The notes under the pieces are model-generated. The model saw only the letters and a program-made list of their open reading frames with translations. It did not search any database and was not told where the DNA came from. The translations under genes were made by a program, and so were the position numbers. A stretch of 64,000 nt of DNA, from positions 62,001-126,000 of the forward strand of contig CAVSZD010000006.1 of assembly GCA_963732355.1 (NCBI GenBank). The letters are read 5' to 3'. Shown here piece by piece: positions 30,599 to 37,942 of the stretch (positions within the stretch are counted from its first letter, which is position 1; each line of letters starts with the position of its first letter). This DNA comes from JADKAV01 sp963732355 (lineage in GTDB: Bacteria > Actinomycetota > Actinomycetes > S36-B12 > UBA10799).

Positions 30599-31933
30599 TC
30601 AGCCCACGACGGAGACGAGAACACCCAGGAGGGCGCAGACCGCCAAGACCCGCAACGTCGGCCAGGCCACGCGGAAGACCAATACACCCGCCACCGCAGC
30701 GATCAACGCTGCCCACAGATCCAAGGTCGACCATTGCGGAATGGTGAGCACAAGTGGTCCGTAATCGACGACACGAACGGTGAAGAAGGTGGACAGCGCG
30801 AACCACAGAGCCAGGTTCGCGATGACTCCCACCACCGCCGCCCCGATCGCTGAGAGTGCGTGGTGCAGGCCGGCGCTGTGCCGCAGGCGATCGACGAAGG
30901 GAGCGCCCGCGAAGATGAACATGAAGCAGGGCACGAATGTCACCCACACGGTGATGACCGCCCCGATGAAACCTGCGAGCAACGGTGGCAGGCTGCCTGG
31001 GTTGTTATAGGCAGCCAGAAAACCTACGAACTGCACGACCAGGATCAATGGTCCCGGCGTGGTCTCTGCAAGGCCCAACCCGGTGGTCATGTCGTCTGCG
31101 GTGATCCAGCCGTAATTGAGCACGGCCTGTTGCGAGACGTAGGCCAGAATCGCGTAAGCCCCACCGAAGGTCAGCACCGCGGTCTTTGAGAACAGCAGCG
31201 CAATCTGAGTCAGCGTGCTCTCGGTGCCGAGCGCGACGACCAGCAGCACGACCGGAGTGAGCCACAGCACCAGGCAGCAGGCGGCGGCGATGAGCGCCCG
31301 CCTGGCCTGGGCGGGGTCGACAGTTTCATCGTCGGACAACAAGGCCTGGGCACCAGGATCCTCCTGATCACCCTTGATCTCCATCGGCGACGAACCACTT
31401 GCCCGGCCAGTCCACCAGCCGACGAATCCGGCAACGATGATCACGATCGGGAAGGGCACAGCGAAGAAGAAGAGGGCCGCGAACGCCGCCACCGCCACGA
31501 TGCCCAGCCAGCGAGCGTGCAAGGTGCGGCCCGCCATGCGGATGAGCGCCTGCACCACCAGCGCCAGCACTGCCGCTTGCAGGCCGAGCAACAGCCCAGC
31601 CACCCAGCCGACCTGCCCGTAGAGTGCATACATCGCCGAGAGCGCCATCATCACGATGAAGCCAGGCACGATGAACAGGATCCCGGCCACGAGGCCACCC
31701 CGGATCCCGTTCATCAGCCAGCCGATGTAGGTCGCCAACTGCTGAGCCTCGGGGCCCGGTAGGACCATGCAGTAGTTCAGTGCGTGCAGGAACCGGCGTT
31801 CGCTGATCCAGCGGCGTTTATCGACGACCTCGCGGTGCATGACCGCGATCTGCCCGGCTGGTCCCCCGAAGCTGTTCAGCCCGACGTAGGCCCATACTCT
31901 GGTTGCCTTGCGCAGATCGACAGTTTCGGGCAC
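30599..31933 (-). CDS. chrA: Chromate efflux transporter, ChrA (CHR) family
   Basis: The 444-aa protein has two homologous CHR halves of about six spans each. The first carries the family signature FGGPAGQIAVMHREVVDKRRWISERRFLHALNYCMVLPGPEAQQLATYIGW. The second carries FSKTAVLTFGGAYAILAYVSQQAVLNYGWITADDMTTGLGLAETTPGPLILVVQFVGFLAAY. It exports chromate with proton motive force, although many long-chain CHR proteins are of unproven specificity. It starts with GTG at 31933 without a clear Shine-Dalgarno; CAGAGT, a near-match to TANNNT, ends six bases upstream. It stands alone between the PASTA protein gene and the GYF pair. Confidence 0.92.
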   Translation of the reverse strand: MPETVDLRKATRVWAYVGLNSFGGPAGQIAVMHREVVDKRRWISERRFLHALNYCMVLPGPEAQQLATYIGWLMNGIRGGLVAGILFIVPGFIVMMALSAMYALYGQVGWVAGLLLGLQAAVLALVVQALIRMAGRTLHARWLGIVAVAAFAALFFFAVPFPIVIIVAGFVGWWTGRASGSSPMEIKGDQEDPGAQALLSDDETVDPAQARRALIAAACCLVLWLTPVVLLVVALGTESTLTQIALLFSKTAVLTFGGAYAILAYVSQQAVLNYGWITADDMTTGLGLAETTPGPLILVVQFVGFLAAYNNPGSLPPLLAGFIGAVITVWVTFVPCFMFIFAGAPFVDRLRHSAGLHHALSAIGAAVVGVIANLALWFALSTFFTVRVVDYGPLVLTIPQWSTLDLWAALIAAVAGVLVFRVAWPTLRVLAVCALLGVLVSVVG

Positions 31934-31955
31934 TCAGCCACTCTGTCAGAGCGGC

Positions 31956-32540
31956 TCACGGGGTTGGTGAGGCTGTTACCGTCGAGGTCTCGGTCGAAGT
32001 TGCGGTCGCTGTTGCCGTCGCTGTTGCCGTCGAGGTCGCCGTGGCGGTCTCGGTGACTGTGCGGGTCGGCCGGGGGCTTGCCGACTCGGTCACGGTCTGT
32101 GTGGCAGAGGGCGACTTCGACGGGTCCGGATCCGAACTACCGCCGTTCAAAAGGAAGAACGCCAGTCCGCCAAGCACGGCCAGCGCGACCACTGCGGCCA
32201 CGATCCACCCCATCGGGGAACTCTTGCTGGTTGCGGGGGCCACCTGGGCCCACTCCATGTAGACGACCGAGCCGCGCGGGACCCAGGCGCCGGCCACAGG
32301 GTTCTGGGCGATTATCTGAGAAGCCGGTTGGCCGGGTGCCGGGGCCTGGCCCGCGAACGACGCCGGCGCTTGCCCCCATTGAGTCGCGACACCGGGTAGG
32401 GCTTGGCCCTGGACCTGTTGCACCTGGAACATCGGCGCCAGCCCCGCTTGACCCACGAGGTTGAACGCCACCTCGGGGCTCAAGCCCACGGTTTGGGGCA
32501 CCTGTACCGCGTCGACGGGATTCTGCTGCCAGGTCGTCAT
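31956..32540 (-). CDS. PASTA-domain membrane protein with Thr-rich external tail
   Basis: The 194-aa protein begins with a PASTA domain (VQVPQTVGLSPEVAFNLVGQAGLAPMFQV ... QIIAQNPVAGAWVPRGSVVYMEWAQ, residues 13-100), then one membrane span (MGWIVAAVVALAVLGGLAFFLL), then a Ser/Thr/Ala tail of about 60 residues that repeats TATAT and TET words. PASTA domains bind peptidoglycan or muropeptides when outside; with no signal peptide this one seems to be cytosolic, with the tail outside, the reverse of PknB. The tail is coded by hexanucleotide-like repeats and could change length by slippage. Confidence 0.72.
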   Translation of the reverse strand: MTTWQQNPVDAVQVPQTVGLSPEVAFNLVGQAGLAPMFQVQQVQGQALPGVATQWGQAPASFAGQAPAPGQPASQIIAQNPVAGAWVPRGSVVYMEWAQVAPATSKSSPMGWIVAAVVALAVLGGLAFFLLNGGSSDPDPSKSPSATQTVTESASPRPTRTVTETATATSTATATATATATSTETSTVTASPTP

Positions 32541-32640
32541 CTCGGATCAGCCCTTTCACGTGAGTTGACGCACACGCTAGCGCCTTGCGGGTGCCTGTTG
32601 GCGGTGGCGTGGCCGCGCGTCTGGCCACCATCCGGCCCGC

Positions 32641-32711
32641 GTGAGCCCTGACCCCGCCCGCCCGCGTGAGCCCTGACCCCGCCCGCCCGCGTGAGCCCTG
32701 ACCCCGCCCGC
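32641..32711. repeat. Minisatellite of 25-bp units before hairpin copy 4
   Basis: The unit starting GTGAGCCCTGACCCCGCC and ending CGCCCGC is present at 32641 and 32666 in full and at 32691 shortened by four bases. The final CCCGC abuts the GTTAGAGG end of the hairpin, the same junction as at copy 1. Confidence 0.88.
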
Positions 32712-32779
32712 GTTAGAGGTTGTGCTGTTGGTTAGCGAATCCACGCGTTGTTTCGCTAACCAACAGCACAACCTCTAAC
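32712..32779 (+). repeat. 68-bp hairpin repeat, copy 4 of 5 (perfect stem)
   Basis: The arms (outer GTTAGAGGTTGTGCTG, inner GGTTAGCGA) are perfect 27-bp complements and the loop is ATCCACGCGTTGTT. This copy lies between the start codons of two divergent genes (PASTA protein and a membrane protein), so it cannot be a simple transcription terminator here. Confidence 0.92.
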
Positions 32780-32845
32780 CAACCGCCCCGAGGGGCCCGG
32801 CCAACCGCCCCGAGGGGCCCGGCCAACCCGCCCGAGGGGCCCGGT
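32780..32845. repeat. Three tandem 22-bp units after hairpin copy 4
   Basis: A unit starting CAACCGCCCCGAGGGG and ending CCCGGC repeats at 32780, 32802 and, with two changes, 32824. Each unit contains the small palindrome CCCCGAGGGG. The hairpin is thus flanked on both sides by different minisatellites. Confidence 0.88.
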
Positions 32846-32872
32846 CAGGCCCATTCGCATAGCCTGAACGGC

Positions 32873-33526
32873 GTGGAGGATCTGCCCGGTAGCGGTGACT
32901 GCGAAACGCGCATCGACACCTGGGGGCAACCGGTCCTGTTCGCGTCCTCGGCCGCCTACATCGTCGCCGCGTTGTTCGTCCTGTGGTGGGCGCACGGGCG
33001 CGACAACCCCCTCAAACCGGTGGCCCGTTCCCAGGTCTGGGTGTACGCCATCGGACTGGTGGCCGCGGGCCTGGGCAGCCTCGACTACCACGGCCCCGCG
33101 TACGGTCCCGAGCCGTTACTGCACGACGGCGGCCTGGCCATCGCGCTTGTGGCAGCGCTCGCGATCGACCTGGGCGCGTTGGACCTCCCCCGGCTCCGGC
33201 GGGGGGTTTGGGTCTTCACGGTCGTGGCTGTCGGGGTCATCGCCTTCGTGCCGAGCATCAGTCCACTGCTCGCTGCCGTCGCCGGTGTTGCGCTGGTGAT
33301 CACCGAGATCCAGATCTACCGCCGCGGCCTGCGAAACCGCGGCCCTGCCCTGTACGCCGGACTGGCATGCCTGGCCGTCGGTGTCGCGGTGTTCGCCTTG
33401 AGCCGCACCGGCGGCCCCCTGTGCGAACCCGACTCGCTGTTCCAAGGCCACGCTCTGTGGCACGTCCTGACCGCAACCGCCCTGGCCCTATGGGCCGTCA
33501 CAGCCCTCCCGGAGGCAAAACGTTGA
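32873..33526 (+). CDS. Seven-span membrane protein of unknown function
   Basis: The 217-aa protein starts with a short acidic segment (VEDLPGSGDCETRID) and has about seven hydrophobic spans, with conserved-looking YHGPAYGPEPLLHDGGLA and GHALWHVLTATALALW motifs. The placement of His and Asp in membrane spans (DYHGPA, HDGG, HALWH) resembles the ceramidase/PAQR/TMEM8 group of membrane hydrolases, which use three His and one Asp to bind zinc; this is an inference from pattern. GTG 32873 is seven bases after TAGCCT (32860-32865): leaderless. It overlaps the acyltransferase gene by 4 bp. Confidence 0.7.
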   Translation: MEDLPGSGDCETRIDTWGQPVLFASSAAYIVAALFVLWWAHGRDNPLKPVARSQVWVYAIGLVAAGLGSLDYHGPAYGPEPLLHDGGLAIALVAALAIDLGALDLPRLRRGVWVFTVVAVGVIAFVPSISPLLAAVAGVALVITEIQIYRRGLRNRGPALYAGLACLAVGVAVFALSRTGGPLCEPDSLFQGHALWHVLTATALALWAVTALPEAKR

Positions 33527-34803
33527 ACCGCATCATCACTGTCCTGGTTGCCGCCGCCACCGACACCGCATTCCGCTCGGTGGACGTGCGTCGCACAACC
33601 CCCGAACCGCACGGCGCAACATTGGTCCTGGCCAACCATGGGGGTGGCCTCGGCGACATCCTCACGGTGATCGCGGGGTGCAAGCGATTCCCCAGGTTCC
33701 TGGCCAGAGACATCATCTGGCGATTCCCGATCGCACGGCCGATCATGAACGCGGTGGGCGCGATCCCGGTGTCGCGCAGGCAAGACCATGGGGACGCCGC
33801 CAACAACACCTCGATGTTCGACGCCACCTACAAGGGCCTGGAGGACGGGGACCTACTGGCGATCTACCCGGAAGGCGAAAGCATCGCCGAACCGCGGCTC
33901 GCCCCATTGCGCACAGGTGCCGCGCGCATCCTGCTCGGTGCTTGGGCACGGGGGATCGACGTGAACATCCAGCCCATGGGCCTGCACTACTTCGACATCT
34001 CCGTGCTCCGCGGGCGCTGCTTGGTCCAGGTCGGTCCGCCAGTCCGAACGAGTGAACTGGTGCCGGCGCTGCCCGTGGATGCGCCATTGACCGAGACCAA
34101 CCACGAGGCTGTCCAGGCGCTGACGGCATTGCTGGCGCAGCGACTTGGCGCGGTGGTCTCGGAGTACTCCGATTGGCAGCAGCGCAAGGATTTCGAAGCG
34201 GCGGCGGTGGTGTATCTGCACGCCGAAACCGAGGGCGCACAGCTCTCCTACAGTGACGTGGCCACAACAGCGGACAGACTCAGCCAGGCGTCGCCGCGGG
34301 CCCAGGAGGAGGTGCGCCTTCGGCTACAGGCCCACGCGGCCGCACTGGAGCTGCTGGGACTGAGCGAATCCGAACTGCCCAACGTGGCACTCACCGGTCG
34401 GCAACTCGCCTCCCGCAGCGGTCGCCTGCTGGCGTTCGCCCCCTTCGCGCTGTACGGCGCCGTTGTCAACGGCTTGCCCATGGCCGGGTTGCGCGCCATC
34501 AGCATGACTGGTGTGGCCCCCGCAACCGCGGCGAGTCTCAAGCCGGCCTTCGCATTGCTGGCGTTCCCGGCAATGTGGGCGGGTCTGGGCTGGTGGGGAT
34601 ACCGCAAGGGTGGGCCCTTGGGGGCGGCGCTGATGGCGTCGACCGGCCCGGCCAGCCTCGGGGCCACCGTGGCCGTCGCCGAACAAGGACAGCTCGTGGT
34701 GCTTGTAACCCGCGCTTACCGACGCGCGAAGGGCCCGGCCTTCGACCAATTACTGCACGCACGCGAGAACCTCGTGGATGCCGTGAGGGCGGCAATCGGC
34801 TGA
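33523..34803 (+). CDS. PlsC-type acyltransferase with C-terminal membrane domain
   Basis: The 426-aa protein has a glycerolipid acyltransferase domain at residues 20-220: motif I LANHGGGLGDI with a His-x5-Asp spacing as in the NHPNxLxD branch, DIIWRFPIARPIMNAVGAIPVSR (motif II), and LAIYPEGES (motif III). The C-terminal half has a helical region and two or three hydrophobic spans. It likely acylates a lysophospholipid or glycerol-3-phosphate. The TTG at 33523 is chosen because GGAGG stands seven bases upstream and TTGA overlaps the stop of the preceding membrane-protein gene. The two genes are thus coupled, which supports a lipid-remodelling role for both. Confidence 0.82.
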   Translation: MNRIITVLVAAATDTAFRSVDVRRTTPEPHGATLVLANHGGGLGDILTVIAGCKRFPRFLARDIIWRFPIARPIMNAVGAIPVSRRQDHGDAANNTSMFDATYKGLEDGDLLAIYPEGESIAEPRLAPLRTGAARILLGAWARGIDVNIQPMGLHYFDISVLRGRCLVQVGPPVRTSELVPALPVDAPLTETNHEAVQALTALLAQRLGAVVSEYSDWQQRKDFEAAAVVYLHAETEGAQLSYSDVATTADRLSQASPRAQEEVRLRLQAHAAALELLGLSESELPNVALTGRQLASRSGRLLAFAPFALYGAVVNGLPMAGLRAISMTGVAPATAASLKPAFALLAFPAMWAGLGWWGYRKGGPLGAALMASTGPASLGATVAVAEQGQLVVLVTRAYRRAKGPAFDQLLHARENLVDAVRAAIG

Positions 34804-34804
34804 G

Positions 34805-35689
34805 TCAGGAGGCGGGCAGGGTCTCCAGGAAGTCGATCATCGCCTGTTGGGTCTGCTCCTGCGCTTGTTCGCGCGTCGTGCCCGGTTGACCGTCACCGGC
34901 CTGCGGGCCGTAGTCGCCGAAGAAGGCATGGACGCCTCCCTCGATCACCACGAACTCGGTGTCCTCGGGCAGGTCGGCCTTGCTCGCCTCAATATCCTCA
35001 GGCGTGGAGAGCCCGTCGTTGCTCCCGGAGACGCTGAGCACCGGCACGTCGGCGCTGCTGATGTCGTCGATCGGGTAGGACCCGAGCAGAATCAAACCGG
35101 CCGCCTGATCGGTCTGCCCGGAGGCCACGGCTCCGCCCAGCGAATGGCCGGCCACGACCCACTGCTCAACCAACGGGTAGGCAGCTTCGGCGTCTCCCAC
35201 CACGTCGGGGACGGCGAAGGCCAAACCGAACGCCGGCTTGGCGATGTACACGGGGAACCCGGCCTGCACGATGGGCACGAAGATCTGCTCGTACGCGCGC
35301 GGATCGACAAGCGCCCCCGGGATGAAGGCGACGCCCGTGCGACGAGCCTGGGTGGGCAGCATGAGGATTCCGGTGTTCGTGCTGCTGATGGACACCGCGG
35401 GCGCGTCCGTGGGGACAGCCGTCGCCGAGTAGGGGGCCAGCCAGTACGTCACCGCGGCCAAGCCCACACCGGCCGCTGCAGCAGCCCATCGCAACACCGC
35501 TCGGACCGTCCCGGGTTTGGGCTTGCCGCCGAACGCCCAGATGCAGAGGGCGACCCCGGCAGCAGCCACGACCACGAGTAGGACGAGGTAGGACGGGTTA
35601 CCCGCAGTGATGGCCGACCCGGACTTGGCGACGCTCGCAACCACCGCTGCGAGCATCACCAGGCCGGGAACCAGGCGGCTGGGTCTCAC
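34805..35689 (-). CDS. Membrane-anchored alpha/beta hydrolase
   Basis: The 294-aa protein has two or three N-terminal hydrophobic spans (to about residue 80) and an external alpha/beta-hydrolase domain similar to the Abhydrolase_11/dienelactone hydrolase group: TGVAFIPGALVDPRAYEQIFVPIVQAGFPVYIAKP, the nucleophile elbow VVAGHSLGGAVAS, the acid in SGSNDGLSTPEDI and the base in EGGVHAFFGDYG. All three catalytic residues are present. The GTG at 35689 overlaps the stop of the small upstream gene (GTGA). The substrate is unknown. Its stop lies 1 bp from the stop of the convergent acyltransferase gene. Confidence 0.85.
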   Translation of the reverse strand: MRPSRLVPGLVMLAAVVASVAKSGSAITAGNPSYLVLLVVVAAAGVALCIWAFGGKPKPGTVRAVLRWAAAAAGVGLAAVTYWLAPYSATAVPTDAPAVSISSTNTGILMLPTQARRTGVAFIPGALVDPRAYEQIFVPIVQAGFPVYIAKPAFGLAFAVPDVVGDAEAAYPLVEQWVVAGHSLGGAVASGQTDQAAGLILLGSYPIDDISSADVPVLSVSGSNDGLSTPEDIEASKADLPEDTEFVVIEGGVHAFFGDYGPQAGDGQPGTTREQAQEQTQQAMIDFLETLPAS

Positions 35690-35895
35690 CTGTGCTTCAA
35701 CAGGTACACGACTGGACCTACCGGCTGGATGAGCAGCGCCACGGCCCAAAGACCCTTACGGCCATGCACCTTCTCAGCGGGACGTCGCACGAGATCCACC
35801 GCCGCTGTTGCGGTCAGCGACAACTCGATACTGGCCAGGGTGAGGATCAGTCCCTTCTGAGTGCCTGACAACTCCGACCACTTCTTGTTGGCCAC
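35686..35895 (-). CDS. Small two-span PLDc_N-like membrane protein
   Basis: The 69-aa protein begins MANKKWSELSGTQKGLILTLASIELSLTATAAVDLVRRP and ends RKGLWAVALLIQPVGPVVYLLKHR. The second span with WAVALLIQPVGPVVYLL matches the short phospholipase D nuclease N-terminal (PLDc_N) module found as a stand-alone protein in many actinobacteria. Function is unknown. GTG 35895 follows GGGAGGG by seven bases. It lies between the basic protein gene and the hydrolase gene in a three-gene unit with overlaps or 21-bp gaps. Confidence 0.8.
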   Translation of the reverse strand: MANKKWSELSGTQKGLILTLASIELSLTATAAVDLVRRPAEKVHGRKGLWAVALLIQPVGPVVYLLKHR

Positions 35896-35916
35896 TGTTT
35901 CTCCCTCCCTCACGGA

Positions 35917-36429
35917 CTACTTGGAGTCGCGCTTGGCCTGCCTGCGGGCACCTTGTGCCCGGGTGTCAGCGCGGCGGCGCTCGGTACGTGTTGAGCGGTT
36001 CGCGGCGTCCCCCCGCTTCTTCGGACCTGTTGGTTTCGGACCTGGGCGCTGCGCGGGATCCGCGGACGGCTTCTGGCCGGCCTTAGCTGCCGCCGCCGCT
36101 GCCAGTCGTTCAGCCTTGAGATCCGCGGCGCTCTGCTTGGCCAACACCGACAGCCTGCGGCTCACGCGAGCAAGTGCGTCCTCGAAGACCTCCGCCTTGT
36201 CACGTGCGCGCTGGTTCTTGCCGAACGCCTTGCCACGGCCACCGGACTTCGGCACCCGCTGGGACGCCCCCCGTCGGTACTGGCCGGTGTACTTGTTCCT
36301 GGCCCTGCGGATCCGGTCGTGCAGTTCGGCCACAGCATCCTCGTCGAGCTCGGCGAGTTCCTTCGACGTGGTCTGAAGGATGAGCATTCGCTCGTTGTCG
36401 GTGAGGATGGCCAGCTGCGATTTGTTCAT
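35917..36429 (-). CDS. Basic, Ala/Arg/Lys-rich cytosolic protein
   Basis: The 170-aa protein starts MNKSQLAILTDNERMLILQ and has a folded N-terminal part with ELDEDAVAELHDRIRRARNKYTGQYRRGAS, where the helix and basic loop recur in actinobacterial proteins of unknown function. It continues with a helix ending near residue 100, and closes with a low-complexity basic tail (KPSADPAQRPGPKPTGPKKRG). The charge suggests nucleic-acid or ribosome binding (inference). The ATG at 36429 is chosen over upstream ATGs that lie in the divergent regulatory region. The PHO box at 36491-36508 is 62 bp upstream and reads towards this gene as well as towards pit. Confidence 0.6.
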   Translation of the reverse strand: MNKSQLAILTDNERMLILQTTSKELAELDEDAVAELHDRIRRARNKYTGQYRRGASQRVPKSGGRGKAFGKNQRARDKAEVFEDALARVSRRLSVLAKQSAADLKAERLAAAAAAKAGQKPSADPAQRPGPKPTGPKKRGDAANRSTRTERRRADTRAQGARRQAKRDSK

Positions 36430-36490
36430 GGCCACAGTCTGTCGCCTCATACAGCAGGCTCGCCAGCGGGCGACGGGAGCACGACCTCTG

Positions 36491-36508
36491 CGTGAACACA
36501 TGGTGAAC
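36491..36508 (-). promoter_or_regulatory. PHO box-like direct repeat
   Basis: On the minus strand the sequence reads GTTCACC-ATGT-GTTCACG: two 7-bp units separated by four bases, which is the 11-bp-period direct repeat bound by the actinobacterial response regulator PhoP. It lies 80 bp before the pit start codon and between two divergent genes. It predicts phosphate-starvation control of pit, of the divergent basic-protein operon, or both. Confidence 0.7.
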
Positions 36509-36587
36509 ATGCACTCCCACCTTTACCTCAAGGTGACCAGACAGTGACGATGTAGTTACCTGTCGTGAAACTGGAGGGTGGATACAG

Positions 36588-37766
36588 GTGGACTGGACAC
36601 TCATTACCATCATCGTGCTGGTCGCGGTGGCGCTTCTTTTCGACTTCACCAACGGCTTCCATGACGCGGCCAACTCGGTCGGCACTGTTGTTGCCACCCG
36701 CGCCCTGCCCGCGAAGTGGGCCCCGGCCTTCTCGGCGTTCTTCAACTTCTTGGCATTGTTCGTGGTCGGCACCGCCGTCGCTAGCACCGTCGGGAAGACG
36801 GTCAAAGAGGAGTTCGCCAGTGAGGCGGTGATCTTCGCGGCCTTGTTCGCGGCCATCGCATGGAACTACATCACGTGGTACATCGGCATGCCCTCCTCGT
36901 CAAGTCACGCCATCATCGGTGGTCTGGTCGGTGCCGGTCTCGCTGCCGGCGGATTGTCGGCCATCACCTGGTCAGCGGTACAGAAGGCCGCCATCGGAAT
37001 CATCGCGAGTCCGCTGGTCGCATTTACGATCGCCTTCGTCCTCATGTATGTCGTGTTCCTCATCCAGCGGATCTTCAAACTGCACGACGACCACGGTTCT
37101 TTCAAGGGCCTGCAGCTGGTCTCGGCCGCTGCCCTGTCCTTCGGCCACGGCGCCAACGACGCACAGAAAACCATGGGTGTCATCGGGGCGCTGCTGCTCG
37201 GCGCCGGCTACACCACCTCTGAGGGCAAGAGCATCGTCCTGCCCCTGTGGGTCGAACTCGCGGCATACAGTGCCATCGCCCTCGGTACCCTTTGGGGCGG
37301 TTGGAAGATCATCGAAACCATGGGCCTGCGGATCACCACTCTGCACGCCAACTCCGGTGCAGCCGCCAACATCGGTGCCAGCACCGCGATCTTCGGGGCC
37401 ACGGCCCTGGGTGCGCCCATCTCCACCACTCAGGCCGCCGCCAGCTCGGTGGTCGGTGCAGGTGTCTCCTCCGGCAAGGGCGCGAACTGGAAGGTCGTCG
37501 GCGAGATGGTCACGGCATGGATCTTCACGATCCCCTTCGCGGCGGCCCTGGCCTTCGGCATGTACTGGCTGACCCAACTGCCGACCGTTCTGGCTTGGAT
37601 CGTCGTGGGCATCGTCGTGGTCGCCTTCGGCTCCTGGGTCGTCTGGGCGATGCGCAACACGGTTCACGCTGCCGACATCGAGGCGGAGATCCCAACCGAG
37701 GAAGAGCTTTCCGAGTTCGACCAGGACCCGACTCCCCACCTCAAAGGCAGCCCGCCGGTCTCCTGA
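36588..37766 (+). CDS. pit: Inorganic phosphate transporter, Pit family
   Basis: The 392-aa protein has about ten to eleven spans with the two PiT signatures: FDFTNGFHDAANSVGTVVATRALP near the N-terminus and SFGHGANDAQKTMGVIGALLLG after the central hydrophilic loop. It imports metal-phosphate with protons at moderate affinity. The GTG at 36588 follows a GGAGGG site. The PHO box upstream suggests control by PhoP; in streptomycetes pit genes are under such control. The C-terminus is a short acidic cytosolic tail. Hairpin repeat copy 5 begins 44 bp after the stop. Confidence 0.93.
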   Translation: MDWTLITIIVLVAVALLFDFTNGFHDAANSVGTVVATRALPAKWAPAFSAFFNFLALFVVGTAVASTVGKTVKEEFASEAVIFAALFAAIAWNYITWYIGMPSSSSHAIIGGLVGAGLAAGGLSAITWSAVQKAAIGIIASPLVAFTIAFVLMYVVFLIQRIFKLHDDHGSFKGLQLVSAAALSFGHGANDAQKTMGVIGALLLGAGYTTSEGKSIVLPLWVELAAYSAIALGTLWGGWKIIETMGLRITTLHANSGAAANIGASTAIFGATALGAPISTTQAAASSVVGAGVSSGKGANWKVVGEMVTAWIFTIPFAAALAFGMYWLTQLPTVLAWIVVGIVVVAFGSWVVWAMRNTVHAADIEAEIPTEEELSEFDQDPTPHLKGSPPVS

Positions 37767-37809
37767 ACAGCCGCACCAAGGGCAGCCTCGGGTCTGCTTG
37801 TAGCCCCGC

Positions 37810-37877
37810 GTTAGAGGTTGTGCTGTTGGTTAGCGAATCCACGCGTTGTTTCTCTAACCAACAGCACAACCTCTAAC
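37810..37877 (+). repeat. 68-bp hairpin repeat, copy 5 of 5
   Basis: This copy has the left arm of copy 4 (inner TTAGCGA) and the right arm of copy 1 (inner TCTCTAA), so the stem has one mismatch next to the loop ATCCACGCGTTGTT; it looks like a hybrid of the two types. It is followed by two related units, TAACCAACGGCCTGGTC (37874-37890) and TAACCAACGGCGTGGTC (37908-37924). It lies between the convergent pit and SulP genes. Confidence 0.9.
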
Positions 37878-37942
37878 CAACGGCCTGGTCGACTCCCGGC
37901 AGCGGCGTAACCAACGGCGTGGTCGGGGGGAACCTCCCCGGC

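Noticed and set aside
31956..32540. PASTA protein as a PknB-type kinase fragment
   Set aside because: No kinase domain or its remnant precedes it and the membrane topology is inverted relative to PknB.
22074..32840. Short reading frames starting MCCWLANPRV or MCCWLENPRV at several hairpins, as a conserved peptide family
   Set aside because: They are just the translation of the inverted repeat on either strand and run into unrelated sequence; the one at 32720 only adds a false N-terminus to the membrane protein starting at 32873.
7878..37877. The hairpin copies as a CRISPR array
   Set aside because: Copies are 1.6 to 14 kb apart, separated by genes, with no spacers and no cas genes.
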